A stretch of 64,000 nt of DNA, taken from positions 16,678,001 to 16,742,000 of the forward strand of contig JBITNC010000002.1 of NCBI GenBank assembly GCA_050084985.1, read 5' to 3'. The position numbers and the translations under genes are program-made. Source of the stretch: Nageia nagi. Lineage: Eukaryota > Pinophyta. Below the pieces are notes generated by a model. It had not been told where the DNA came from. It ran no database searches and was given only the letters and a program-made list of their open reading frames with translations. Positions 10,860-22,420 of this stretch are shown one piece after another (the stretch's first letter is position 1; each line of letters begins with the position of its first letter).

Positions 10860-12489
10860 TGTCAATCCTAACTTAAGAGTTTACTTCAAATATCACACTT
10901 GATTTATTTTAGTGCTTACAAAAATTAAAATAATTAACCACACAAAAGATTGACATAAGTTTTACCTAGGTTCACCCAATGTGGGGTACATCATACAAAT
11001 TGCAATCCATTATTATAGGTACCAATTTACAATATCATTTGCATGATCTTTTTTCCTCATCCTTTTTAGCTTACTAAAGTTTAATAACACCAACATTGTA
11101 GGTTGCTACTAAATCACCTTCATGAAGATGATTCTTTTCTCAATGAAATTCTAGAAGCACAATTCTATGTCTCTTGTCCTAGGTCGGCATCTTCAAAACT
11201 ACTCTTTGTCTTCTTCTTTTCATCACGGTGATTATGTCATCCACTTATTTTATAAATATATATAAGTTTAGATGTAACTTCATAATCACTCTCATGTCTA
11301 TGATATTATCCATGGAGTTTCTACAACAATGGAGTTTTTTTTTACATTTCCAAACCAACATACTCTCTCCCTCATGGGAGGAATTCCCGCTAACTTAGCC
11401 ACTTTACATTTTGGTGCAATGAGAATTTCCCATTTCTAATTGCTATGCTCCCTTTTATAACATTAAGGGTTACATTTTTAGCGATGCTTGTTACAAAGAT
11501 GATGAATATAATATTTTTCCTTTTCCTCATATTAAATATTTTCTCTCAACCCTCAATAATATTTCTCCCATTTTAAATTCATTGGTTTCTAGTCTCCTTT
11601 ATATATATCATGTAGTTTGTTATTTTAGCATTATCAATAGTAAATCTTATTTACTATTAAAAAATTAAACAAACTATTTTAATACCAAATTATAACAAAA
11701 TTAAAAAATCAAAATATTAATCATCCAAATAAAACCATATTTCAACTAAATACCATAATAGGCAGCTAACATTTTGGAAGGTAACACTTGGCATTTTGTT
11801 GAGTGGCTCATTTGATTGGTGGGTTCTTTAGCATCTCTATTATATTGGAAACATGTTTTAAAATTTTCCTTCACTTCCCTAATAGTCAATGTGATAGGTA
11901 GGAGGTTAGTGGATAGGTGGGTAGGTGACTTGGTGGTCACCATAGTCTAACTACATGATCTCCAAGGTAGTTTCTCATGTGGACACGAGTCTCCTTTGCA
12001 TTGTTACAAGCATTACTAATTTTCAATGTGGAAGCTCCCAACTTGACTTGGTTATCTCCACGTCGATGTACTCCATTGAAACCTCACGTTGGCATAGATT
12101 GGTCCCTTCTTGATATGTGGGTCCCCAAAACTCATACATTGTACTTAAAAAGACTTCATTCACACATTTTACTAGGAGGCTCCTTAATGAATGTATTTAA
12201 CCACTTATCATACTAACTCAGCCACTCCAAGTGGATAGTTGGATCCAATTTTAATTTTATGGAGGTATAATATTTGATTTCCTTAAATAATTGTACCTTT
12301 TGAAAATAGATAAATAATCATCTTTAAAACTTTGAGGAGAAATATTTCTTCAATTGAAGATCCATTTTTATCATCGATCAAAGCATCATGATCCTAGAGA
12401 TGAGGGCTTTGATATTAAGCATTAAGATATTTAGAAGGAGAGACTTCATTTTTCACCTTTAAAATGACTCTGAAATCCATTTTAGATCA
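10860..12489 (-). repeat. 5' LTR of the short-interior element
   Basis: This 1630-base direct repeat of 7986-10223 lacks the hAT-like insertion and shows the empty site at 12031-12038. Divergence between the two LTRs is visible in nearly every line, so the element is old although younger than its copia host. A 65-codon minus-strand frame (11746-11943) is not conserved in the other LTR. Confidence 0.85.
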
Positions 12490-12494
12490 TCATT

Positions 12495-13540
12495 AGGCCT
12501 AAATATTTCATTTAAAATTCCCTCATCATTTCAACGTTAAATTGATCATTCAACATTGGATTACCCCCCAAATAAATTAAACCATCCATATATAAACATA
12601 CTAGCAATATAGATATCATTACCTTCCTTCTTATAGAAGAGAGTGGGTTCACTCCTGTACCTCTCACTCTTGCACCTCATAAAGTCAAAGTTTTGGAAGT
12701 AATTATCTATCCTACTATACCAAGCTCTTGGAGTTTGCTTGCAGTCATACATGGCCTTCTTCATCTTTTACACTTGATGTTCCTTGCCTTGCACTTTAAA
12801 ATCTTGGGGTTTTTGTACATACATTTCTTCATCTAAATAACCAGTAATGAATGCACTCTTACATCATATGGTGTACAATCCAATGGTTTTAGGCTTCTAA
12901 TGAAAGAACAATCTTACCTTATACCTTTCCACACTCCCATCATTGTTATATTTTATTTCATAAAACCATTTAGAGCATACACATCTCTTCCCTTTGGGCA
13001 TTTCATAAAGCTCCCAAGTATCATTTTTGATGATGGAGTTTATTTCTTCTTGCATGACCTTTAACCATACATCCTTGGTATAAGCTTTCTCATAGTAAGA
13101 TGGTTGAAAATCTAAAATTGTAATATTTTGGGCTGCACACAATACAAAATTACCTTTATCTCTTTTGGACTCACAATCACTAGTATCACCATGCATATGA
13201 ATGTATTCAACCCTTTTGACAATTTGGTCATTTCATGATGTTGACTCCTTGTAAACCTTTTATTAAAATTCTAATTTAAAACCTGATATGGAGGATGGTT
13301 CTTGAAGTCTTTTTTTACCTCTTTTTATCTTCATAAAATCACTAATAACATGAGGATAATTATCACTTAAAGAGGGGAAGGAGCTACTTGGCTTGGGGCT
13401 ATAGGAGGGACTTGTTGGAGGTTGAACTTGAATGTTGGACTGCACATTACTCCTCAAAACTAAAGTGCTTCCTTAACTGGGTTAAACACTAGTTTTTCAT
13501 GGTTGGATTGCACATTTCTCTTTACACTTGGGCTCATAAC
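12495..13540 (-). pseudogene. copia reverse transcriptase, N-terminal half, with linker
   Basis: On the minus strand the segment 12897-13196 carries KAYTKDVWLKVMQEEINSI, then KNDTWELYEMPKGK and KYNNDGSVERYK. This is the start of the copia RT, which normally reads W-x-x-A-M-x-E-E-x-x-S-I and then N-x-T-W-x-L. At 12561-12764, MKKAMYDCKQTPRAWYSRID and CKSEPTLFYKKEG-like blocks follow. The active-site YVDD is replaced by FIYG. At 13263-13457 lies the variable integrase-RT linker, rich in serine and proline. Frame breaks separate the segments. The frame continues at 7980 beyond the nested long-LTR element. Confidence 0.9.
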
Positions 13541-14033
13541 TAAAGGAACTAACACTAACAAGATAATTCCTAATCAACCAAGATCACATTAAAGCTCACA
13601 ATTACATCTAACAAACTCACAAAGCAATCTCACAACACAAGATGTAAGTGGTTCCTCCAACTAGGAGTACATCCACTAACTAGATCTTTACTTCAATCAC
13701 AAACACAACTCTCTTACAATCCTCCTAATATTTTCTCTTAACCACTATCCTGTAGCATAACTTTACTCCACAATTGGTGTATGTTCACAAAGAGGGAGCC
13801 TTCTATTTATAGGCCAAAATCGCTCTTCGAATCACCCTTTTATCCAATGTAAAAAAGCATGACATGCACATCCTTTTACCCAAGGGGCATGCTCATGACA
13901 TGGAATGTAGGACAAGTTACATTATCATATTCATTTAAATACTTAAGGTATCAAATGATACCCTTAAGTATTAGTGAACTTATATAATATATTTAATACA
14001 AACCTTTACAAACATGCATAAAACATTCCAACA
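13541..14033 (-). mobile_element. solo LTR (493 bp) with perfect target duplication
   Basis: It is flanked by identical ATAAC pentamers (13536-13540 and 14034-14038). On the minus strand it starts TGTTGGAATG and ends TTCCTTTA, the usual terminal CA having become TA. With it and one ATAAC removed, the copia integrase C-terminus joins the linker reading frame without a gap. No internal region or second LTR is present, so it arose by LTR-LTR recombination. It belongs to a different family from the other LTRs in the window. Confidence 0.85.
13801..13813 (-). promoter_or_regulatory. TATA box of the solo LTR
   Basis: The minus strand reads CCTATAAATAGAA, a canonical plant TATA box, about 230 bases into the LTR. 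This is the expected U3/R position. Activity cannot be judged from sequence. Confidence 0.6.
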
Positions 14034-14038
14034 ATAAC

Positions 14039-14262
14039 TTGGCTGGACTACTCACAACCATCATCCAAAAATAATTTTTACTGACCATATATACTCCCCT
14101 CTTCAAATATTACATCTCTAGAAAAAAAAAACCTCTTTATTTTTGGATTATACAGCCTATTTGCTTTTCTCTCCTCACTATATCGAACAAAAAATGTAAG
14201 GCTCAGTCTTGGCATCTATTTACCTCTTTGTACAAGAAGGAATGAAGTGGAAATAGGAGCAC
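14039..14262 (-). pseudogene. copia integrase C-terminal part
   Basis: The minus strand carries YFHFIPSCTKR, then IDAKTEPYIF, then a RYSEERKANRLYNP run and FFSRDVIFEEG. This matches the integrase C-terminal block of copia elements (K-L-D-x-K-x-x-x-x-x-F-V-G-Y-S and S-R-D-V-x-F-x-E). It continues from the integrase core at 14786-15114 and is interrupted by the gypsy RT scrap. Confidence 0.85.
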
Positions 14263-14785
14263 TTGAGTTAATTATCATTAGGGAGAGGAATATGGGATGA
14301 ATTTTAGTCATTTAAAATGGAGGCATATGTTATTGACCATCCCGAAATGATACGGGTCCTTGCACTAATACCCTAACTCTTTTATGCCCAATTGTTAGTT
14401 GGTTCCTTATGGGTTGGATAGACCACAAGCCTAGATGTTTCTCTCCTCCATTACCAGTAGCATTGGATAGTCATTACACTACTCCTACCATTGCATATAC
14501 AAGATAAGAGTAATTATATGCCCTTATCATCTATTCTTATACACATCAACAACTTGAGCTTCTTGGTTGGGGAGAAAATTAGTCAATAAAATAGACCTCT
14601 CACCAAGGTGTGGTGAATGGTATCTTATGTTGATCTTCTTTATTGATTTTGACATGATTATATATTGAGAAACCATCCATGAAGGATAACAACTCATTTG
14701 CTATTTTTAAATCCATAATTATTTTGATGTATTGCAAAGGAAAATTATCCTTTGGGAAAGCCTTGTTTAAGTCTATGAAATCTAC
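14263..14785 (-). mobile_element. Ty3/gypsy fragment with reverse-transcriptase motif inside copia integrase
   Basis: The minus strand at about 14600-14785 reads DFIDLNKAFPKDNFPL and later LLSFMDGFSIYNHVKI and PFTTPW. This is the conserved early RT block of Ty3/gypsy elements (D-L-N-K-A-x-P-K-D-x-F-P-L, then F-M-D-G-F-S-G-Y-N-Q-I). It is abutted directly by copia integrase on both sides, so it is foreign to the copia element. The remaining 340 bases (14263-14600) show no recognisable domain. No target duplication or terminal repeat was found, so the mechanism of insertion is open. Confidence 0.7.
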
Positions 14786-15109
14786 TCATTCCATGCTTCA
14801 TAATAAGTCATACTTTCCACAATACTAGTCGGACTCCTATTTAAAATATAAACAATTATTTTAATTGCATCTACCCAATACATATTATGCAACATTTTGG
14901 TTTACAACCTACACCTTACCATTTTAACAAGTTTTATATTCCTCCTATCAATTACTCTATTTTGTTATGGAGTATATGCAATCATGAGTTGTCTCTTAAT
15001 GCCAAATTCCTTACAAAACTAAAAAAAAATTCATTTGAACAATACTCTCCACCCTATCACTTCTTAAGCATTTTATCTTCTTACCATTTTGATTTTATAA
15101 AAGCTATTT
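14786..15109 (-). pseudogene. copia integrase core, downstream part
   Basis: On the minus strand, GGEYCSNEF, then the LALRDNS-like and HNKIE-like decayed A-P-Y-T-P-Q-Q-N-G-V block, then LNRSPTSIVESMTYYEAWN are readable. They are the catalytic-core and post-core parts of the copia integrase. The upstream part lies across the gypsy insertion at 29550-29900. The longest plus-strand frame here (14887-15240) is antisense to this domain and is not a gene. Confidence 0.88.
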
Positions 15110-15114
15110 TAATT

Positions 15115-16107
15115 TGTAAGCACCTAAAAAATACATTTTTATGTTGTTTACAATGTCATGTTGTGTCTTATGGTCACCCATCATCATCTCTGTTCATTTT
15201 AGTCATTTTGAGCATTTTTGTCAAAATCATCCCTTATTAGGATAATTGCAAAATCATCATATTTTTCAAAATAGATAAGCTTGAATCTATTTTCCCTCCT
15301 TCATAATTTCAGGCCCCATACACCTAAATAGAAGTGGTGCACCAAAATGTATGAACGTGACTAGGTCAAGCCCAGTCAGCACTTTGTTTGCCACCTTGGG
15401 ATCTTTTTCAACCAATTTGGATCTCCCTCCATGTCAATAATCATTCTTAGCTAGCCAATTCATTTCGGTCAACATTCTTCCAAGCATTCTCTCTAGTCTG
15501 GTCTAAACATTCTCCAAGCATGCAAGCCAATGTTGAACTCTCTCCAAGCATGCAGCTTTGAACACTCAACCACATCCAAGTCTTTAGCCATCCAAACATA
15601 GTATAGCCAAATCTAACATAATTTAGCATAAGCAGGTTCTTAAATCTTTGTTTGTAGGTTGAATAATTATTTGTATATCTTCTTGGAGCAACCATTGGAA
15701 GAGCACATTAGATGAGCAGATCATTGTATCCTTGTACATATTATTTCTTGTATTTTGTGTGGCATGTAGTATTCGCTAGGTTAGATCATACTAGCTTAGT
15801 TTCCTTATCATTTCATTATAGTCTTAATCTTACATAATCATATCATTTTACATCTTAGGAATATCAATCTTTTCTATCACCCATTTGATTATGGGATAAA
15901 GATCTACTCTCATTCAATAAAATTTCATATCTCTCTTCAATGCACTTTGGGGTCTTAAGGGACCAAAGTGCTCAAATCCCCCTAACAAATATTTTCTCGC
16001 AGGTTAAAACCATCATCCATCCATCAAACATGTCCAATGCAAGCAATGTTTTAGACATTGCAAAGTAATCATCTTGGAAGATCCTATGTGGTTTTTATAT
16101 GCTTACA
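15115..16107 (+). repeat. 5' LTR of the gag-only gypsy element
   Basis: This 993-base sequence matches 28529-29544 throughout, differing by many substitutions and small indels (about one base in eight in the first 300 bases by eye). An 82-codon minus frame at 15447-15695 is not maintained in the 3' LTR and is not a gene. Confidence 0.9.
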
Positions 16108-16130
16108 AAATGGTAATCACGATGGGACTC
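16108..16130 (+). other. primer-binding region of the gypsy element
   Basis: AAATGGTAATCACGATGGGA directly follows the LTR end. It is not the initiator-Met type used by copia elements. Its layout (TGG, then a GATGGGAC block) resembles the primer sites of the Tat group, which use other tRNAs. The exact tRNA cannot be named by eye. Confidence 0.5.
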
Positions 16131-18449
16131 CTTGAGTCTTGAAACTCCAATCATCATAGAATATTTCTTAAATAATTAAAATTTATTTTTGGATGTTTTT
16201 ATCATTGGATATCTCCTATTTTAGCATAATTTTATCACTAAATTTTTTCAAAACCTATAGGATAACCTCCTAGATGTGAACAAAGCTAGATCTAAAACCT
16301 CAAAGTTCAAGTTTCATAACAAATCAAATCATTCCACTGTTGAAAAATTCTAACTACAAATTATTTCTTAATCTGATAGTTTTGTCCCAATCATCACACA
16401 GATGGATCGTTCACTTACAAGCATGTTGAGAATTATCTTCATCGAATTGTTACACATACAAATGGTTAGATAGACCATCCCAATAGATCATCACATAGAG
16501 GAATGGTTTCACCTTTTACTCCATCTACTTTAGTTTTCACCAGATCATTACATAGAAGGATGATTAGGTAAACCATTCAAATGATCCATCATAGTTGTTA
16601 GATAGAAGGATGATTTTATCGTAGATGTGTTTATGTGCTTTATCTTTTGTATTTCCACATTCACATCAAGCCTATAATTCAAGCAGTAGTCCATTATCAT
16701 CATTTCTATAAAATTTGAAGTGTCTTTTGTACAAGACATGTTTGTACATAGTCTTAATCATTTTTTTCAAGCATTTTAATTTTTCACTTTGAGTGCATTA
16801 TGGTCATTCAATTGACTACTAATAATTCGAACAACTAGCACTATTTTTCACAGTCGTTCCTTTATCAGATGATTTTGTGACAAAGCCTTGTAACCATCAT
16901 TTTGATCATCAAACTTAAAGTTGGAAGGAAAATTCATGGACAGGTCAGTATTTGGGTTTCTTTCAACACCTTGTCAATACAGTTTGATTATTTTTTGCAT
17001 CTAGGATTGCCACTTATTCTTAGTGAAAATTTGCATAGCATACTAGGGGGAGTGTTGCATTTCACATCAAAATCTTATTTGGTGCCTAAAATTAACATTA
17101 TTTAAAGGGTTTTTCCTTCAATGTTGGGGCTTCTTTGTTGTTTGTTGTGTGCATCTAAAGAATCGCTATCTTTGCATTATCATTCATTTGAAAAGAAAAA
17201 GAAAAACAAATTATTGCTTTAGCATCCTTGGGGTGGAAGTGTCTTGCATTACATCATTAAAAAATTCAAAAAAAAAAACTTTTTTGTTGCTTTTTGATTT
17301 TACAACCATAGAAATAAAAATCATTGAAAATGGAGCTAAAATGAAAAAGTTATGATGGTTTTAATTTTACTCTATTTTAGAGCAAATTTTTAGCCAAAAT
17401 AGCACTAAAATTTTCATAAAATATTCCACATAGCTCTAAAAATTCTAAATTTTGTTTTTTGTCTTAATTAGATCATCCCTCACCTCCTTGTAAATTTTTA
17501 CATCCTCATTCCTCAGTATTCATATAGCTTTTCAAAATAACCATCGAAATTTATTTTCCTCATTCACCATGTTTTAGCCATAAATCACAAATTACTATTT
17601 TGGTGCCCCAAAAATAACTTTTTTGTGACCTAGTCCATTTTGATCGACTCGTCACACTGATTGTTTTGATATATAATACCCACGATCTTTTTTTGAGTCA
17701 AAAATTAAAAAATAAAAATAAAATATTAAAAAAAAACATTTGGGAGGTGTAATTGCATTGCATCATCATCCTAGGATTGCATTTCATATTTGCTTTCTCA
17801 TATCTAAAGTCCTCACAAGCCTAGGTAATGACTAGGGTATGTGGATTTCATCACCATGACCTAACCCATACTTGGATTTCATCACCAAAGTGGGAGCCCC
17901 CCTCTATTGATGAGTAGTCGATAGAGGTACTTGAGACACACTTGTAAAACAATTCACACCCCTAGAGATTGAGCCTTTCCTAAAAACACTTGAATAGAAT
18001 CACCTCTAGGAAAACTAACAATAGTTGAGAATTTACAATTGCATTAAAATTTATCTCACTAAAAAGATAAAAACTAAATTGAACAAGAAGCAATTAAATA
18101 AGATAATCACCATTGCTTCTTATCATTTAGGTTTGTCTTTGATGTGATCATATAAGATGTTTGTGCACTAGTCTTGCATAATCATAATCATAAATCCAAA
18201 AAAGAAAAAATATAAAAATATAAAAAAAATCAAATCAAAATCAAAAATCATTATAAGCTTGGTGTTTATTGTTTGGTACCTTTGGGATACTTTGATTTAG
18301 CAACCATGTTGTTTGTTCCGTGGTATCTTCATAGAGAACCTTTCATGAACTTAATGAACACCCCTAAGTCTAATCAATCAAAATAACAAGAGCACAATCA
18401 AACACTAAGTCTAGATCATGAGTCACCCTGTCAACCTAGTCATCCTAGT
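16131..18449 (+). other. long untranslated leader between primer site and gag
   Basis: There is no protein domain. Between 16395 and 16625 a motif like GATCATCACATAGAGGAATGG occurs about five times; each has ATCAT and ATGAT-type arms that can pair. A 27-base hairpin lies at 17901-17927, with a 10-bp stem (CCTCTATTGA with TCGATAGAGG, one G-U type pair) and a 7-base loop. Leaders of this size occur in Tat/Ogre relatives. Roles in packaging or dimerisation would be inference. Confidence 0.55.
17901..17927 (+). other. hairpin in the gypsy leader
   Basis: The arms CCTCTATTGA and TCGATAGAGG pair over 10 positions around the loop TGAGTAG. It is isolated from other repeats and about 550 bases upstream of gag. 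Confidence 0.5.
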
Positions 18450-20330
18450 CCAATCAATTATCCTTCTTCTTATGTTTCTTCCCCTTCTCTTGTATCTATT
18501 CCTTATCATTCAAGTACTTCATGTCATTATATTCCTTATCTCCTAGTCCTTCTTATCATTTTATCCCTTCTTGTCAATCTAGTCCTTCATATCATTCTAG
18601 TCATTCTTGTCATCCTTATTCTTCTTGTTGTCATTATTGTCATTCTTCATCTAGTCAACCCACTATGCCTTTTGAGTAACAATTGGCTAGTGAAATTAAT
18701 TCAAGTTATGTCTTGCAAGATCTTCCTCATTTAATCAAGAATCAATTTCTTGATGATCCTATTGTTCAATAAGGTTTGGCTAACCTTTTTGAACTATTCA
18801 TGGTCCAAAATCAAAATAGTCAAACCATCCTTTCTCCATCTTCTTCTCCTTGACATGTCATTCATTATCATGAGTCTTCATGTCATAGTTATCCTCCTTG
18901 TTGTGTTAGCATTTCATCATTTGTTGCATCAAGTCAAAATAATTCAATTCCTTAATTCCAACTGACTAGGTCTCGTAGTCTGTCTATGTCTCATGTCATG
19001 CAATTTGAGTCCTTAGTCACCCCTCATGACTTAGGGCTTGATAATTGGCTCCCTTCTTTAAGGGATACACAACCAAGTCCAAGTCAAATCTGAGGCAACT
19101 TTCAACAAGTGGCCTCCCAACCTTATTAAAGTAGGAGTGCTTCTCCTTTTTTTATGCATCAACCATCATCATCAAGTCAAGGATACACAAGTTGAATGGC
19201 CCAACAACAAAGATAATTTGTTCCCAAACTAGCATGGAATCAACCATTGGGATAAAACAAACAACAAGCTTATCAAGAAGAAAAACCTCAACATCAAATT
19301 CATCGAGTTGATAATGCTATTTCATGTGATGAGGTCTTAAAGAAATTGGATAATATGGAATAAATGCTCAATGATCGAAGCAAGTCAAAACTATCATATA
19401 AATCAATTTGTCATGAAATAATCCATCCATTAATCCCTATCAAGATCTATCCTTACAATTTCAAAGAACCAAAAATAGACAAATTTACAAGGAAAGAGGA
19501 TCCTTGAGAACATCTCATGCGATTCAAATATTCTTATTATGATTTTTCACATGGTGATGTTCTCATGTTAAGAATTTTCCCTATGACGTTGGGAGGTCAA
19601 GCATTAGATTGGTACAACTTACCACAACATAGCATCTTCTCCTTCAAACAATTGGTCGATCAATTCTTAAACTACTTTGCTATCAACATAAGGACAAAAT
19701 CATAAATCATAGACTTGATAAACATATCTCAACATGACAACAAGTCGATCAATAATTATACGGCTAGATGGAGAACAATTGAGATGGACTTACCATATTC
19801 CTTGCCACATGATGAACTTATCAAAATCTTTAGCAAGAGTTACAACCAACAAATATCCTCGATCTTGAAAATACAACAACACAAATCTTTCAAGGATGTT
19901 TTATCATAAGAAAAGTATATTGAAGAGGTCAAGATCAAATCGGGTGAAATCAATTACGTGACAATAATCATAATCAAAATCAACAACATAATGATAACGA
20001 TCAAACAAATCATGAGTAATTAGCAAGTCAACTATCATATGAAGTCTATCAATCAACAATAACTCATCAACCTATCTTATGATCAAACAAACAAAAGCCA
20101 AGAAGACATTTCACTCCTTTTGGGGACTCTTTATGGATATCTTATTGATGTTATTATGATCAAATCTTTTGATGTTACCCCTAATCAAGAAAATTTTAGA
20201 AGCATCATCAAGATCTTGGTATAAAGTAATACGTTTTACAACTATAATAGGTAATGTGGACATGACACCAATCGATGCATGCAATTAAAGCATGAGATTC
20301 AAGATATTATTGAAAATAGGATAGTATCAA
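18450..20330 (+). pseudogene. Tat-type gag (decayed)
   Basis: The frame begins in a serine-rich region (about 18450-18680) and becomes clear from 19440. There KIYPYNFKEPKIDKFTRKEDP leads into an open segment 19517-19705 with FPMTLGGQALDWYNLP, and then 19715-19909 with NYTARWRTIEMDLP. These are the capsid landmarks of plant retrotransposon gag proteins (M-x-F-x-x-x-L-x-x-x-A-x-x-W-Y). At about 20110-20160 HFTPFGDSL appears, a Tat-type block. At 20228-20325 a zinc-knuckle-like CGHDTNRC is followed by LKHEIQDIIE, as in Tat gag C-termini. Stops interrupt the frame about every 60 codons. Nothing of protease or polymerase follows. Confidence 0.82.
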
Positions 20331-21679
20331 CATAATCTAATTGCATCATCTAATCAATAGTCGAAGATAATCAACAAATCACATGCCTAATCATAATCAA
20401 AATACAAGCATCATGAGCAGGTTTATCATCACCTTTATGGATGAGCCATTGAACATGTATCTATCCTTGATAGCCATCGTCATTTATCTTTGGTCAAGTT
20501 AAACATGTCTATCCATCTATCATTTATTATTATCATTATTATTATCATTTATGCAAGCATCGTATGCATACGTATGCTTGGCAGGTCTGCAAACCTATGA
20601 TCATTCCCCTCATTTGTTGGGGCAAAGTAGAAGTCAGTTATCATTATCATCTATCATTTTTGGCATAAAATTCATATGCCTGTATGCTACATATATGCTT
20701 GGAGTGAGACTATGATCACAACATCCTCTTAGCATAGTTCTTTTGTGTGTCATGCATCCTCAATACACCATCACCTTATCATGTTTTTCTTTTCTTCATC
20801 ATCTTATCATATCTTTCCCTTCTCTATTATGTGCATCAAATTTTGTTCCATTCTTCTTTTATCTCCTCATCATATGTTAGTTCTTGTATCATTGTGTTGA
20901 TCCTATCCTTCGAAATCATCTTGCACTTATCATTTTGTTGCTCTGCTCTTAGTCCTCATTAGAGTTAGGGTTGTTGGATATTATCTTCAGTCTATAATGA
21001 AGCAAGAATAGTCCTAGACATGTGTGGAAGTTAGCCCTGCACTAGTCAAACTTGCAACCATAATCTGCAACCATAGACTGCCTTAGTCACACTGAGTCAA
21101 ACCTAATCAATTCAAGTCAACCAAACCAAATCAAAATAGTTCAATCGAGTCAAGTCATAGCCTTTTGTTCATGTGTCATATTTTATTCTCTTTATTCATC
21201 ATGATTATGGTGTTGAGTTACTTTATCTTCTATTTATTATTCATTTTGTCAAAAGCTTGAATGATCCTCGATGATAGCCTCATGCTATCTCGACAAGAAA
21301 GCACATGACCTATGATCAGGAATAATTCAAGCTATGCTTTGTGAGACATGTTTCCCATATAAGAGTTGCACATTTTTGCATAACACACATCATGTGGGAT
21401 CTTTTTAGCAAGCGATTATCAATCATGACTTTTCATTTTTCTTTTTATGTAAACCTTTCCGTATCATTTGAATGATTTGTCATATGTTTGAATGATTTTT
21501 TAGTTAGGTTCATTCGAATGATTTTTTAGTTATTTAAATGATTTTCTCAATCTATTTCACCCCTTGTAAATATTTAGTTATGATCTTTGTTCCCTATTCT
21601 ATTCAGTTAAATGATCAGGCATCTTGCTTTGTCATCCATCATATCAATCTACTTAGTCATTTGTTTGCCTCATGTAACC

Positions 21680-22375
21680 CTGTGTGACATGTATCCTCAT
21701 CACATTATCAACCTATCATGTTCATCTTTGTTTTGTCCCTTCATGTGATGTGTGTTCTCATCACACTATCATCCTATCATGTTCATCTTTATCTTGTTCT
21801 CTTATGTGATGTGTGTCCTCATCACACCATCCCCCTGCTAAGTCATTCCTTTGTTTATCCTTGTCACTATCCTCTTGTGTGACATGTTTCCTCATCACAC
21901 TATCAACTGATCATGTCATATACCCTATATTGTTCTTCTATGTGACATGTATCCTTTTCGCCCTATCATGTTGTCCACTTCAACATTATTCCCTCATGTG
22001 ATGTGTGTCCTCATCACACTACCAAATCAAATAAACTCTAGTTAGAGCAACATAGTCAAGTTTTCTTGTGTGACGTGTGTCCTCATCACATCATAAACTA
22101 ATCCCTTTATCTTGTCATCGTGTCATGTGCATCCTCATCACATTGCCATGTCATTTTGTATCCCCCTTTATCTCATCTTTTTGTGTGATACATATCCTCA
22201 TCACACTATTAGCCTAGCCTTATCCTCCATGTGACATGCATCCTCATCACACCATTATCCCATAAAATCAACTTAGTCTATTTTCCTTCATGTGATGTGC
22301 ATCCTCATCATATTATCATCCTATTAGGTCTACCAAGTATAATCCTCTTGTGTGGTATGTGTCCTCGTCACACCT
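21680..22375 (+). repeat. array of 12 hairpin-forming units
   Basis: Twelve units spaced about 48-72 bases share the core GTGTGATGTGTGTCCTCATC followed by ACAC. Their starts are near 21681, 21743, 21804, 21876, 21939, 21996, 22068, 22120, 22182, 22230, 22290 and 22349. The flanks TGTGATG and CATCACA are reverse complements around an 8-base loop with consensus TGTGTCCT. The best units (21743, 21804, 21996) pair over 7 bases; others keep a 5-6-bp stem. The spacers between units are not conserved, which distinguishes this from a simple minisatellite. A degenerate extra copy may lie at about 20735. Confidence 0.75.
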
Positions 22376-22420
22376 TCCTGCTTTTGTTCAACTTTATCAT
22401 TTTTAATGTAAATATCGTAT

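Larger units (their letters stand above)
7986..12489 (-). mobile_element. non-autonomous LTR element with long LTRs and a 636-bp interior
   Basis: Two direct repeats, 7986-10223 and 10860-12489, flank only 636 bases. Without a later 597-bp insertion, the left repeat is 1641 bases against 1630 on the right, so they are the two LTRs. On the minus strand the right one is the 5' LTR and is followed after 7 bases by TTGGTATCAGAGC (10839-10852), a perfect initiator-Met primer site. The target duplication is TCATA/TCATT (7981-7985 and 12490-12494, four of five). The insertion splits the copia RT between its GLM and KYFLG blocks. The interior encodes no recognisable domain, so the element needed proteins in trans. 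The LTR:interior ratio is extreme and fits neither a typical TRIM (short LTRs) nor a typical LARD (long interior). Confidence 0.85.

Noticed and set aside
14887-15240. 117-codon plus-strand open frame
   Set aside because: It is antisense to the copia integrase core and runs across the gypsy LTR boundary, so it cannot be an old gene.
15447-15695. 82-codon minus-strand frame
   Set aside because: It is within the 5' LTR and broken in the 3' LTR; no motif.
21680-22375. CRISPR-like array of repeats and spacers
   Set aside because: The spacing is irregular, repeats are strongly diverged, no cas genes are present, and the context is a plant retroelement.
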